Origin: Bacillus_I endophytica_A
GTDB lineage: Bacteria; Bacillota; Bacilli; Bacillales; Bacillaceae_H
Assembly (NCBI RefSeq): GCF_026790145.1
Contig: NZ_JALAMS010000015.1
Location: forward strand, 124,001 to 188,000
Direction of reading: 5' to 3'
Length of the DNA: 64,000 nt
Below the pieces are notes generated by a model. That model was given only the letters and a program-made list of their open reading frames with translations, did no database searches and was not told the DNA's origin. Made by a program: the position numbers and the translations under genes. This document shows, in pieces, positions 1 to 8,660 of the stretch (the stretch's first letter is position 1; each line of letters starts with the position of its first letter).

Positions 1-22
1 TTTTCTTATCTTAAGATTAATA

Positions 23-36
23 TGAAAACGCTTTCA
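23..36. promoter_or_regulatory. CcpA catabolite-responsive element (cre)
   Basis: The 14-mer TGAAAACGCTTTCA matches the cre consensus TGWNANCGNTNWCA at every defined position and is nearly a perfect dyad. It lies just past the 3' end of the PTS regulator gene, so it most likely serves a gene beyond the left edge, plausibly a PTS or sugar gene read on the minus strand. That target is inferred because the gene is not in the window. Confidence 0.75.
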
Positions 37-41
37 TATCC

Positions 42-80
42 ACTCATAAAATTTCCGTAGCTAACGGAAATTTTATGAGT
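42..80 (-). terminator. 17-bp perfect inverted repeat at the end of the PTS regulator gene
   Basis: Arms 42-58 and 64-80 are perfectly complementary around a 5-nt loop. The right arm contains the stop codon of the regulator gene (73-75). There is no good U-tract on either strand, so it is either an atypical bidirectional terminator or an mRNA-stabilising hairpin between the regulator and the gene to its left. Confidence 0.5.
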
Positions 81-2013
81 GTGAAGAACACAAAAAGAGA
101 ACGTTCATAAACTCTTTATATGTTTTACACTTCAAAAGTTTTTGTACAAGATGTGGATTGTTTACAATCTCAATGAGAAACTCATACATTTCCTTTAAAT
201 CTTGATTGCTCTCTTTTTCAACGTTCAAAAGGCAAATAAACTGTGCAAATTCCTCTCCCCATTTAATTGGCTTGTCTAGTAAAACAATCGTCCAAAAGGT
301 GGAATCTGTATACGGCTGGATTGGATGAGGAATTGCAACAAGATTTCCAAAACTTGTGGCGGAAATTTCTTCGCGCTCCATTACCGAGTTAACAAAAGAA
401 GAAGGAACAAATGCTTTCTTTTCTAATTCACAAGCTAAAAAATGGATAACATCCTTCCTATTCTCAAACGTCCGATTAAAAAAGATAAGGTCTTCCTTTA
501 TAAATTGAGCGATTTGATGTTTGTTTTTCCTTATCGTCTTTTCAATTTTGTTTAAATCTTCTACACCTAAAATAGATTTCACTTGCACAACCGGAATAGA
601 AGCCGTTTCAATCGGAATTGTACTAATTACAAAATCTAAAGAATGCAGTGACATTTCAGAAAGCCGATAATATTCTGTTGTTCCCACAATCTCTAATTCA
701 TGACCAAATTCTTTACGAAGCTTATATTCTAGCAATTTAGCACTTCCCAAGCCAGATGCACATACAATCACACACCTTTTCCGCCTAACTTTCATACTTT
801 TTCTTTCCAACGCTCCCCCAATATGAAGAGCTAAATAGCCTATTTCTTCTTCCGTACTATCAATCTTATATTTTGATTTCAACACTGAACCGGCTACAAC
901 TCCTCCTTCAAATGCAAGTGGATAATTTGCTTTAATTTCTGCAAGAAGAGGATTTCTTAAATTCATTCCATATTTGTGCCGATTTAAAAACGGTTTTAAG
1001 TGAAGACATAGGCCAAGAAGTAGTTCTTCATCATGCTGCAGATCAAGTTTCAATTCTTCATCTATCGCTTGTAATAATTCCCGAGCAAGCTGATACATTT
1101 CTTGATTTACTAACTCTTTTACACTAACTCCTTGTTTTTTAGAATGAGAAATCAACTTTGTTCCTAAAAGGTGAAGAGCAACATACAGAATTTCATGCTG
1201 TGGAAAAGGAAGCCCAAAGTGTTTTTCAAGCTCTTTGACAATGCATGTTGCAACTTCATATTCCTTGCTTTCCTTAATTGAAGAAAACTCCTCAATATAG
1301 AAAGAAGCATAGTTTCCAGCCTGAATTCGTTTGTAAGAGATTAACAAGTGAACAACAAGATTATTTAGTGACAAATCGGACAGAATAATTTGCTGTTTAT
1401 TTATTTCCTCAATCATAATGCATCGCACAACTGAAATTTCCTGTTCTGCAAAGATTGCTCCAAGATGCTCGTTTACCTCTTTTGATAGAGAGCGTCGGTT
1501 AAAAATATATTCAGACATGCAAAACCTAATTTTCACTTCCTCTCCTTCTACTTTTAATCCGTAATTGGGTTTTTGAAGAAAGACAAGGTTATAAAACTCA
1601 AGACGCTTCTTTACTTCCTTTAAATCCCCTTGCACAGTCGAACGACTAACATAAAGTTCGTGAGCTAAATCTTCTAATTTTATGTACTGATGAGTAAGAA
1701 GCAAGCGTTTTATAATATACACAACTCTTTCTTCTTTTGATTCAGGTCTTTCCGTTGTTACAATCATATCTTCAGCTGAGACTTTTCTCATTAATTCTTG
1801 AAACTTTTCCTGGTTTTTAACACTAAGAGCATATCCTTTTCCACGAATCGATTGAATGTCAATCTCATAGTGATGAAGATCTTCGTTCAATAATTTAATA
1901 TCATTGCGAATTGTCCGAGAAGTAACCCCAACTTTTTTGGCTAATTCATCACTTGTAATAAAAGAAGAGCTTGCAAGCATATAGCGTAAAATCCGTCTTT
2001 TTCTATCATTCAT
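73..2013 (-). CDS. PRD-domain transcriptional activator with EIIB and EIIA domains (ManR/LicR type)
   Basis: A BglG/MtlR-family activator of a sugar phosphotransferase operon, controlled by PTS phosphorylation. Domains in order: two N-terminal HTH segments (about 5-60 and 95-150), PRD1 (phosphorylatable His222 and His281), PRD2 (His338 and His397), an EIIB-like domain with Cys418 in VCASGLGS, and an EIIA (mannitol/fructose type) domain with His563 in AIPHP. All expected regulatory His and Cys residues are present, so the protein should sense PTS flux. At 646 residues it is close to B. subtilis ManR and LicR. The ATG is preceded by an AGGGGGG ribosome site. The regulated PTS genes are probably left of the window, where a cre site sits; the sugar cannot be told from the sequence. 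Confidence 0.85.
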   Translation of the reverse strand: MNDRKRRILRYMLASSSFITSDELAKKVGVTSRTIRNDIKLLNEDLHHYEIDIQSIRGKGYALSVKNQEKFQELMRKVSAEDMIVTTERPESKEERVVYIIKRLLLTHQYIKLEDLAHELYVSRSTVQGDLKEVKKRLEFYNLVFLQKPNYGLKVEGEEVKIRFCMSEYIFNRRSLSKEVNEHLGAIFAEQEISVVRCIMIEEINKQQIILSDLSLNNLVVHLLISYKRIQAGNYASFYIEEFSSIKESKEYEVATCIVKELEKHFGLPFPQHEILYVALHLLGTKLISHSKKQGVSVKELVNQEMYQLARELLQAIDEELKLDLQHDEELLLGLCLHLKPFLNRHKYGMNLRNPLLAEIKANYPLAFEGGVVAGSVLKSKYKIDSTEEEIGYLALHIGGALERKSMKVRRKRCVIVCASGLGSAKLLEYKLRKEFGHELEIVGTTEYYRLSEMSLHSLDFVISTIPIETASIPVVQVKSILGVEDLNKIEKTIRKNKHQIAQFIKEDLIFFNRTFENRKDVIHFLACELEKKAFVPSSFVNSVMEREEISATSFGNLVAIPHPIQPYTDSTFWTIVLLDKPIKWGEEFAQFICLLNVEKESNQDLKEMYEFLIEIVNNPHLVQKLLKCKTYKEFMNVLFLCSSHS

Positions 2014-2065
2014 TTCTCTTCCCCCCTAATCCCGTTTATATTATTTTAGGGATAATGATTCAAAA

Positions 2066-2100
2066 AAAATAGAGCTCTTTCAAAAAAAGAGCTCTATTTT
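2066..2100 (-). terminator. Rho-independent terminator of lysA
   Basis: A 15-bp perfect stem (2066-2080 with 2086-2100, loop CAAAA) directly follows the lysA stop. On the minus strand it runs into a T-tract (2062-2069 read in complement). Confidence 0.85.
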
Positions 2101-2112
2101 CCATATTGCGTA

Positions 2113-3426
2113 TTAAACTTTTGACTTTAATCCAACTTCATTACGAACAAGATCTTCAAACGTCTCTCGTTTGATAACAAGCTGTGCTTCCCCATTTTCA
2201 ACAAAAACAACAGCTGGTTTTAGCATGCGGTTATAGTTGCTCGCCATAGCGTAACCATAAGCACCTGTACAAAATACAGCTAAAATGTCCGAGCTTTCCA
2301 CTTTCGGAAGCTCAATATCCCATAGGAGCATGTCACCTGATTCACAACACTTTCCAGCAATAGAAACTTTCTCTTCATGAGGAGCATTCATTCGATTTGC
2401 AAGGGCAGCTTCATATTTTGCTTCATAAAGAGCAGGACGAATATTGTCACTCATTCCTCCATCAACTGCTACATAATCACGCACATTTGGAATATGTTTC
2501 CTAGAACCTGCTGTATAAAGCGTTGTTCCTGCATCTCCCACAAGAGAACGCCCAGGCTCAATCCATATTTCAGGAATGTCAATCGTTAACTTTTCTGCTT
2601 GACTTTTGATTTCTTTGACCATCTCACTTACATACTGAGATGGAGGCAGTGGCGTATCTTCGCTTGTATAGCGAATCCCAAATCCGCCACCAAGATTTAA
2701 TACACGAGGAACGAAGCTTAATTCGTCTTTCCAAGAAGCAATTTTTTCAAAAAGCTTTCTCGTTGCCATCACAAAACCTGTTACTTCGAAAATTTGCGAT
2801 CCTATATGGCAATGAATCCCAAGTAAATCTAAATATGGAGAGTGAAAAGCATGAGCAACAGCTTTATCTCCTTGCCCATTTTTAAGATCAAAACCAAACT
2901 TAGAGTCTTCTTGACCCGTTAAAATATAGTCATGTGTATGTGCTTCAATTCCTGGAGTGACACGTAAAAGAACAGGTACTTCCCATGAATGTTTCTTACT
3001 TAACTCTTCAAGCAACGCCATTTCATGAAAATTATCTACAACAATGCATCCAATCTTTTCTTTAATTGCATATTCTAATTCTTCATAACTTTTGTTGTTA
3101 CCATGAAAATGGATTCGCTCTTTTGGAAATCCAGCAAGAAGGGCTGTATAAAGTTCCCCTGCTGATACAACATCGAGTGAGAGACCTTCTTCATTAACAA
3201 GTTGAAACATTGCTAGAGAAGAAAAAGCTTTACTTGCATACGCTACTTGCGCTTCTACTCCTTCCTCTGCAAATGTCTCTTTAAACTGTCTTGCTCGCTG
3301 TCTAATGAGGGCGACATCATATACATATAGAGGCGTTCCGTACTTTTTCGCAAGCTCAATTGTATCTACTCCGCCTATTTCTAAATGATTTTGATTGTTC
3401 ACTTTGCTTGTGCCATGAAAAAACAT
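2113..3426 (-). CDS. lysA: Diaminopimelate decarboxylase LysA
   Basis: PLP enzyme that decarboxylates meso-diaminopimelate to L-lysine, the last step of lysine biosynthesis (cytosol). Fold-III features are visible: the PLP lysine in AYASKAFSS, HCHIGSQ, the glycine-rich LNLGGGFGIRY, the substrate loop EPGRSLVGDAG, and the catalytic cysteine in CCESGD near the C-terminus. I chose the start at 3426 (437 residues, beginning MFFHGTSK), which follows GAGGTAAGG and matches my recollection of the B. subtilis N-terminus; a longer reading from 3462 has no good ribosome site. It is monocistronic, with its own terminator, next to spoVAF as in related species. Confidence 0.97.
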   Translation of the reverse strand: MFFHGTSKVNNQNHLEIGGVDTIELAKKYGTPLYVYDVALIRQRARQFKETFAEEGVEAQVAYASKAFSSLAMFQLVNEEGLSLDVVSAGELYTALLAGFPKERIHFHGNNKSYEELEYAIKEKIGCIVVDNFHEMALLEELSKKHSWEVPVLLRVTPGIEAHTHDYILTGQEDSKFGFDLKNGQGDKAVAHAFHSPYLDLLGIHCHIGSQIFEVTGFVMATRKLFEKIASWKDELSFVPRVLNLGGGFGIRYTSEDTPLPPSQYVSEMVKEIKSQAEKLTIDIPEIWIEPGRSLVGDAGTTLYTAGSRKHIPNVRDYVAVDGGMSDNIRPALYEAKYEAALANRMNAPHEEKVSIAGKCCESGDMLLWDIELPKVESSDILAVFCTGAYGYAMASNYNRMLKPAVVFVENGEAQLVIKRETFEDLVRNEVGLKSKV

Positions 3427-3546
3427 TGTTGCCTTACCTCGTTCCTTTTTTTGAAATATCAATCATTTTTTGAATTAAAGTTACTTTACCATATACATAA
3501 AGGTCTTTCAACATGTACTTAGGGGCATTAGACCTAGACAAGAAAA

Positions 3547-3576
3547 TGAACCCTACTTTATTTCTAGTAGGATTCA
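3547..3576 (-). terminator. Terminator of the spoVA operon
   Basis: A 10-bp stem with one G-U pair (3547-3556 with 3567-3576) lies 12 nt beyond the spoVAF stop and is followed on the minus strand by TTTTCTTG. Confidence 0.65.
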
Positions 3577-3588
3577 CTTTTTATATCT

Positions 3589-5070
3589 TTATTCTTTTAG
3601 CTTTTGTCTGATACGATTGCGTGGGTTTACAATACTTGGACGAACCGTTGCTCCAGGGACAGGCGTTCTAATAATAACTTGCAAGAAAGCTTTTGGATTA
3701 AATGGAAGCAATGGCCACAAGTATGGTGTGTTTAAAGATTTAATATGAACAAGGTATAGAATATAAAGCGTTGTTCCAATAACAAAACCTGGGGCTTTGA
3801 AAAGTGCCACAGCAATAAGGAGCGTAAGACGTGCGATTTTATTGGCGACACCAAGTTCATAACTTGGTGTTGCAAACGATCCAATTGCGGCAATTGAAAC
3901 ATATAAAATAACCTCTGGAACAAATAATCCAACATCAATAGCAATTTGTCCAATTAGAGCAGCAGCAATAAGTCCCATCGCTGTGGAGAGTGATGTTGGA
4001 GTGTGAATGGAGGCAAGCCGCAAGAAATCAATTCCTATATCTGCTAAGAAGATTTGTAAAATCATTGGAATACGTGAGCTGCTGTTTGGACCAATAAATT
4101 TCAAGTTATCATTTAATAAGCTAGGATCTAATGCAAACATAAGCCATAATGGCAATAAAAAGATAGAAGCAAAGATAGCAATGAAGCGAACCCACCTTGT
4201 AAATGTTCCAACTCCAGCAGACTGTCTATACTCTTCAATGTGTTGCACATGATGAAAATAAGTTGTAGGTGTAATGATAACGCTTGGGGACGTATCGGAA
4301 ATAATAATCACGTGACCTTCAAACATGTGTGCTGCAGCAACATCTGGACGCTCCGTATATCTCACAAGTGGAAAAGGATTGAAATTTTGCTTAATAAGAA
4401 ACTCTTCAATTGTTTTATCTGCCATTGGAAGTCCATCAATGTCAATTGACTGTAATTCTTTCCGAACTTTTTTTACTAAATCAGGATCTGCTACATCATC
4501 AATATAAGCTAGACACACATCAAGTTTTGAACGTTTTCCAATCTTCATAATCTCATAGCGCAAGCGTCCATCGCGAATTCTTCTTCTTGTAAGAGCTGTA
4601 TTAATAATGATATTTTCTGTGTAACCATCGCGCGCGCCTCGAACGACTTTTTCTGTATCAGGCTCTTCTGGTGAACGACCTGGATATGTACGAACGTCAA
4701 CTTCAAATCCAACATCTTCTCCATTGATCATCACCACAATCAATCCAGATAAAACCGAAACCATGCAATCTTCAAGATTGTCTAATTTCTTCACTTGCTG
4801 ATGAATCAATCTATTTTCAACAATCTGTTTTACTTTTCTTGGCTCTTTTTCATGATCATTGATTGTTACAAGCGATTCAGCAATTTTAATGATGTATTGA
4901 GAATCACAAAGGCCTGTTACATAGTAAAAATGGACGGCATGATCTAAAACTAAAATTTTTCGGACGCCTAAATCAAAGCTCGCACCCATGTTTGCTTCAT
5001 CTTTAAAAAACTCGTCATTATCGTAAATATTTTTGGAAATGGGCGTCTTTTGTAAATTTTTATTTGACAT
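3589..5070 (-). CDS. spoVAF: Stage V sporulation protein AF, GerA-family membrane protein
   Basis: Last gene of the spoVA operon. The family resembles GerA-type germinant receptor A subunits: a large soluble N-terminal domain (about 1-290), then a membrane part with several hydrophobic segments (about 300-470). SpoVA proteins sit in the inner membrane of the spore and take part in calcium-dipicolinate uptake and release; SpoVAF is an accessory germination factor. The chosen ATG at 5070 gives 493 residues, which fits the B. subtilis protein, and lies 9 nt behind AAAGGAG; a TTG at 5088 in the same frame would sit on top of that ribosome site. The start overlaps the end of spoVAEA by 11 nt, which suggests translational coupling. 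Confidence 0.93.
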   Translation of the reverse strand: MSNKNLQKTPISKNIYDNDEFFKDEANMGASFDLGVRKILVLDHAVHFYYVTGLCDSQYIIKIAESLVTINDHEKEPRKVKQIVENRLIHQQVKKLDNLEDCMVSVLSGLIVVMINGEDVGFEVDVRTYPGRSPEEPDTEKVVRGARDGYTENIIINTALTRRRIRDGRLRYEIMKIGKRSKLDVCLAYIDDVADPDLVKKVRKELQSIDIDGLPMADKTIEEFLIKQNFNPFPLVRYTERPDVAAAHMFEGHVIIISDTSPSVIITPTTYFHHVQHIEEYRQSAGVGTFTRWVRFIAIFASIFLLPLWLMFALDPSLLNDNLKFIGPNSSSRIPMILQIFLADIGIDFLRLASIHTPTSLSTAMGLIAAALIGQIAIDVGLFVPEVILYVSIAAIGSFATPSYELGVANKIARLTLLIAVALFKAPGFVIGTTLYILYLVHIKSLNTPYLWPLLPFNPKAFLQVIIRTPVPGATVRPSIVNPRNRIRQKLKE

Positions 5071-5629
5071 AACCTTTACTCCTTTCAAGAATTAACTCAA
5101 CGGCTTTTAAGGTAATAGGAGAACCATGTTTAATGTGATCTCTCATCCCCATTTTTCCAATATCACCAATACCCACAACAATCGGAAGGGAAAGTTCATC
5201 TAAACAGTACACTGTATCGCCGTTTTGTTTCCCAACATCCATTTCTGCAACACCATATTTATCTACTCCATACTCGGTAAGTTCTCCATTTCCATCAATG
5301 CTTACGTCTACTTTTGTCCATTCATTTTGATGCGTTTTCGAAGCTACAGCAATTGCGCCAAGAACATCGATGTTTGGATGTGTTGCAACATATTTTAACG
5401 CCGTCTCTCCTGCTCCTTCCCCTAAGTAGCCACAATCATCGAACATTACAAATACAGGGCTGTGAGGAGTTTGCATAATAAGTGAAACAAGGTCTTCACC
5501 TGAGAGAATAGACGGATTTCCAAACGACTGAGAAATACAGCGTCCTCCCACTTTTTCAGCTACAAATTCAATCGTTCTTTTCGCAAATTCATCTCCATCT
5601 GTCACAACAATTACTTGGCGTGTTTTCAT
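5060..5629 (-). CDS. spoVAEA: Stage V sporulation protein AE, soluble subunit (SpoVAEa)
   Basis: A soluble protein of 189 residues encoded between the membrane subunit SpoVAEb and SpoVAF. No membrane segment is visible. The N-terminus (VIVVTDGDEFAKRTIEFVA) looks like the first strand and helix of an alpha/beta fold, and LPIVVGIGDIGKMG is conserved in the family as I recall it. In B. subtilis the homologue is a peripheral protein of the spore inner membrane that influences germination rate; its biochemical role is unknown. ATG at 5629 follows AAAGGA by 8 nt. It lies 5 nt after spoVAEB. Confidence 0.9.
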   Translation of the reverse strand: MKTRQVIVVTDGDEFAKRTIEFVAEKVGGRCISQSFGNPSILSGEDLVSLIMQTPHSPVFVMFDDCGYLGEGAGETALKYVATHPNIDVLGAIAVASKTHQNEWTKVDVSIDGNGELTEYGVDKYGVAEMDVGKQNGDTVYCLDELSLPIVVGIGDIGKMGMRDHIKHGSPITLKAVELILERSKGYVK

Positions 5630-5634
5630 GTCTT

Positions 5635-5985
5635 TTATCCTTTCGGTTTAAAGATCAATGCAGCAAGAAAAGAGAAAAGAATAGCTGCTGAAATCCCTGA
5701 AGATGTTAATTCAAACATCCCCATACCAATCCCAATTAATCCGTGTTCTTCTGCTCCTTTCATTGCTCCATGTAAAAGAGAATGACCAAAGCTTGTAATT
5801 GGAATCGTTGCTCCTGCTCCTGCAAATTCAATAAATTTATCATATAAACCAAATCCATCTAAGACAGCTCCTGTCACAACAAAAAGAGTCATAACGTGAG
5901 CAGGCGTGACTTTAATAAAATCGAGTAAAAGCTGACCAACTACACAAATTAATCCGCCACAAACGAAGGCAATTAAATATTCCAT
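5635..5985 (-). CDS. spoVAEB: Stage V sporulation protein AE, membrane subunit (SpoVAEb)
   Basis: Integral membrane protein of 116 residues with about three to four hydrophobic segments, homologous to SpoVAC. Both share the motif of FAGAG followed by PVTGF or PITSF, then a small-residue stretch (FAGAGATIPITSFGHS here). The SpoVAC/SpoVAE family forms the dipicolinate channel machinery of the spore inner membrane. The start codon overlaps the spoVAD stop in TGATG and has GGAGGTGG upstream. Confidence 0.93.
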   Translation of the reverse strand: MEYLIAFVCGGLICVVGQLLLDFIKVTPAHVMTLFVVTGAVLDGFGLYDKFIEFAGAGATIPITSFGHSLLHGAMKGAEEHGLIGIGMGMFELTSSGISAAILFSFLAALIFKPKG

Positions 5986-7001
5986 CAGCTTTCCACCTCC
6001 ACAGATTCAAGGACAACTCCGTGTGCAATCGTTGGAATGGTCTCTTTTTGCTGCGTCATTGTTGGGCTTAAAAGTGCTCCTGTTGCTACAACAAATACGC
6101 GCTTGAGTTCTCCCTTTGCAATCTGCTCTACAAGGTGTCCATACGTAACAACAGCTGAACATGCACAGCCGCTTCCACCTGCAAACACATTTTGATCTGG
6201 TCGATAAATCATAAGGCCACAATCGTTATGTGTTGAAAACACGTTGTATCCTTCCTCTTTTAATAAATCTTTCAAAATAGGACTTCCAACTCCTGATAAG
6301 TCTCCTGTCACAATTAAATCATAGTCGCTTGGCTCTCTTCCTAAATCTTTGAAATGCTGAGAAATCGTTTGTGCTGCAGCAGGTGCCATTGCTGAACCCA
6401 TATCAAATGGATCTTTAATTCCGTAGTCTGCTACTCTTCCAATTGTAGCTGACGTAATTTTTACTTTTCCTTTTTCTTTTGATATGAGAGCTGCTCCGCT
6501 TCCTGTTACAGTTGCGGTTGCTGTGTCTGGTTTTTGGCCTCCATATTCTGTTGGATAGCGAAACTGTCGTTCAGCTGTAGCATTATGACTGCTTGTTGCC
6601 GCAATAATGCGATTTGCAAATCCCCCATCAACAAGAGCCGAACCAAGTGCGAGCGTCTCCATTGAAGTTGAACATGCACCAAACATGCATAAAAACGGAA
6701 TTTGATTTTGTCTTGCTACAAAGTTTGCTGTTACATTTTGATTAAGAAGGTCACCTGCTAAAAAGAAATCCACATCATCGTACGTGTAGTTGAGCTTTTG
6801 TATACAAGTATCAATAGCCGTATTCATTAATTTCCGCTCGGCAAGTTCCCAATTTTTTTCTCCACAGTGCAAATCATCATACGTAACATCAAACGTTTCT
6901 TTTAAAGGTCCATCCTTTTCTTTCGGGCCAACCGCTGTTCCAGTTGCGTTAATATAAAGATCATTTTGAAAAACCCACGATTGTTTCCCAGTTAGAATCA
7001 T
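5985..7001 (-). CDS. spoVAD: Stage V sporulation protein AD (dipicolinate-binding)
   Basis: Cytosolic-face subunit of the SpoVA complex; the B. subtilis homologue binds dipicolinic acid directly. It has a thiolase/ketoacyl-synthase fold: GACSTSMETLAL holds the Cys equivalent of the thiolase nucleophile, ATSSHNATAERQFRYP follows, and GGSGCACSAVVTYGH lies near the C-terminus. No acyltransferase role is known. I chose the ATG at 7001 (338 residues, MILTGKQSW), which fits the B. subtilis start MKLTGKQ; an in-frame GTG three codons upstream overlaps the AAAGGGTGG ribosome site. Confidence 0.95.
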   Translation of the reverse strand: MILTGKQSWVFQNDLYINATGTAVGPKEKDGPLKETFDVTYDDLHCGEKNWELAERKLMNTAIDTCIQKLNYTYDDVDFFLAGDLLNQNVTANFVARQNQIPFLCMFGACSTSMETLALGSALVDGGFANRIIAATSSHNATAERQFRYPTEYGGQKPDTATATVTGSGAALISKEKGKVKITSATIGRVADYGIKDPFDMGSAMAPAAAQTISQHFKDLGREPSDYDLIVTGDLSGVGSPILKDLLKEEGYNVFSTHNDCGLMIYRPDQNVFAGGSGCACSAVVTYGHLVEQIAKGELKRVFVVATGALLSPTMTQQKETIPTIAHGVVLESVEVES

Positions 7002-7021
7002 TTGTTCCACCCTTTCTATAG

Positions 7022-7483
7022 CTATTGCATAAGATAATGTTGAAAGATATAGCGAATAAGTCCAACGATATAAGCTGCTGTAACTCCAAAAACAATAACG
7101 TTTCCGGCTAGTTTAAACATATTTGTTGCAATACCTAGCACAATTCCTTCACTTCTATGTTCAATAGCAGCACTTGCCATCGAGTTTGCAAATCCTGTTA
7201 CAGGAACAGCTGACCCAGCTCCTGCAAACTGTCCAATTCTGTCGTATACTCCAAATGCGGTTAGCAAAATAGCAATAAGAACAAGAGTTGATACAGTAGG
7301 GTTTCCAGCATCTTCCTTCGTGAAGTCAAAATATCTAATATAGAAATTTTGAACAAGCTGTCCAAAAGTACAAATTAGTCCTCCAACAACAAATGCTTTC
7401 AAACAGTTAAGAAAATAATTAGGTTTTGGCTGATATTGCTGTACTTTCTTCGAATAATTGTCTTTCAAATTTTTATCACTCAT
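7022..7483 (-). CDS. spoVAC: Stage V sporulation protein AC, mechanosensitive channel subunit
   Basis: Membrane protein of 153 residues with four hydrophobic segments; paralogue of SpoVAEb, with the shared FAGAGSAVPVTGFANSM signature around residues 82-98. B. subtilis SpoVAC behaves as a mechanosensitive channel for calcium-dipicolinate release in germination. The start at 7483 (MSDKNL) lies behind GGGAGGAAGG; a reading extended to 7519 would overlap spoVAB and lacks a ribosome site. QPKPNYFLNCLKAFVVGGL is the typical N-terminus before the first membrane segment. Confidence 0.95.
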   Translation of the reverse strand: MSDKNLKDNYSKKVQQYQPKPNYFLNCLKAFVVGGLICTFGQLVQNFYIRYFDFTKEDAGNPTVSTLVLIAILLTAFGVYDRIGQFAGAGSAVPVTGFANSMASAAIEHRSEGIVLGIATNMFKLAGNVIVFGVTAAYIVGLIRYIFQHYLMQ

Positions 7484-7497
7484 TGTACCTTCCTCCC

Positions 7498-7920
7498 TTA
7501 ACTTGTAAAATACATCCAATGAAATAAAGATCCTACAATTTTTCCAAGTACAATAGCCATCAATAGAATAGCAAGCCGATCATCAATTCCAATTCGTTTA
7601 GCTAGAATGGGGAAAACATTCAGAACCTCTGTCAATGCTGCTGCAAGCATGCCAACAAATATGCCATGAGCAAGTCCAATAAGCGCAATCAATGTTGGGA
7701 ATACTGGAAAATAGACAAGATTTAAGCTAAACCAAACTCCAACAATTGTTCCAGAGATAATAGCCCATTCATAGCCTTGAATATACTTCATCGTTTTCGT
7801 TAACTGCATTAATCGTGGTAAAATACCAAGCACTGTCAGAAATGCAACAAATCCACAGCCAACCATAAGCCCTCCGCCAAGTCCGATAACGATAGTTAAT
7901 AAAACATTAACGCTCGTCAA
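7498..7920 (-). CDS. spoVAB: Stage V sporulation protein AB
   Basis: Small polytopic membrane protein (140 residues) with about four hydrophobic segments, starting with VLLTIVIGLGGGLMVGCGF. It is one of the conserved subunits required for dipicolinate uptake into the forespore; its individual activity is not known. The length equals that of the B. subtilis protein to within a residue. Its start overlaps the spoVAA stop by 14 nt, and spoVAC follows 14 nt after its stop, so the operon is tightly coupled. Confidence 0.93.
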   Translation of the reverse strand: MTSVNVLLTIVIGLGGGLMVGCGFVAFLTVLGILPRLMQLTKTMKYIQGYEWAIISGTIVGVWFSLNLVYFPVFPTLIALIGLAHGIFVGMLAAALTEVLNVFPILAKRIGIDDRLAILLMAIVLGKIVGSLFHWMYFTS

Positions 7921-8536
7921 TGTGAGTCACGCTCTCATCATTTTCATTGATGATTACGTATCGGTCTAGGTCCTGCTGATAGTTGAACATCTCTACTTCT
8001 AATGGGCTTGGTTCTTCGTTGATTCGCTTTTTAAACACATGGTTAAAAAATAAAATCATTCCAAGACCAAGACCGATAGAATAAGGAACTTGAAGAAGAA
8101 GAGGTGTTTCATCTTGTTCTCCTGTTAAGATAAAGAAGAGACGTTGATGCACTGCCCTCATGCTCACATCCTCATGGAAGTTCATAATAGCTAAGGCGGC
8201 TCCAATGAAAAGAAGAAGCCAAACAACAATAAAAAAAGGAAGAGAAGCACGTTTTCTCTCAAATACCACTTCTACAATCGTTTGAGTTGGGCCAACTTGC
8301 TGTATTTCCATATTTTCCATTTCTCTAGAAATAGCTTGGATGATCCTCATAACATCAATGATAATAATGTTTTGGTCTTTTTCATTCACCTTATAAATCA
8401 CTAAGCTTTCAATCTTCTCTTTCTCTTCCTTCGAGGTAAAAACGACAGCAACATCTCCTACTGTGATCTTTTCTTTTGGCCTCACTTGTACTCGATGTCT
8501 CATTTTGATGTATACTGAACGACCCACATATACCAC
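7907..8536 (-). CDS. spoVAA: Stage V sporulation protein AA
   Basis: First gene of the spoVA operon. The N-terminal half (about 1-95) is soluble and begins with a short beta-rich domain; two hydrophobic segments follow (about 99-118 and 145-165), then a short cytosolic tail with KRINEEPSPLEVEMFNYQ, strongly conserved in SpoVAA. The GTG at 8536 gives 209 residues against about 206 in B. subtilis. A second in-frame GTG at 8527 is also possible because AAGGTG lies upstream of both, so the exact start is uncertain. Transcription should come from the sigma-G promoter at 8567-8596. Confidence 0.92.
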   Translation of the reverse strand: MVYVGRSVYIKMRHRVQVRPKEKITVGDVAVVFTSKEEKEKIESLVIYKVNEKDQNIIIIDVMRIIQAISREMENMEIQQVGPTQTIVEVVFERKRASLPFFIVVWLLLFIGAALAIMNFHEDVSMRAVHQRLFFILTGEQDETPLLLQVPYSIGLGLGMILFFNHVFKKRINEEPSPLEVEMFNYQQDLDRYVIINENDESVTHIDER

Positions 8537-8566
8537 ACACCTTATAGCTCGTTTTCTCTGTACATG

Positions 8567-8596
8567 TAGTATGAGTTTCCAAATCTTTTCTCATAC
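8567..8596 (-). promoter_or_regulatory. Sigma-G promoter of the spoVA operon
   Basis: On the minus strand the -10 element is CATACTA (8567-8573), a perfect sigma-G/sigma-F -10. The -35 is GTATGA (8591-8596), which fits gHATR. The spacer is 17 nt. Transcription would start near 8560, about 25 nt before spoVAA. Forespore expression by sigma-G is the established control of spoVA in B. subtilis. Confidence 0.85.
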
Positions 8597-8625
8597 ACAG
8601 TTTAAAGAGCCAAAAAATAGAAAAA

Positions 8626-8660
8626 AATAAAGCTATCCTTTTTAAAAGGATAGCTTTATT
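8626..8660 (-). terminator. Terminator of the spoIIA operon
   Basis: A 17-bp stem (8626-8642 with 8644-8660; the innermost A/T pairs must open to form the loop) overlaps the sigF stop codon. On the minus strand it is followed by TTTTTTTCTATTTTTT. It separates the spoIIA and spoVA units. Confidence 0.85.
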
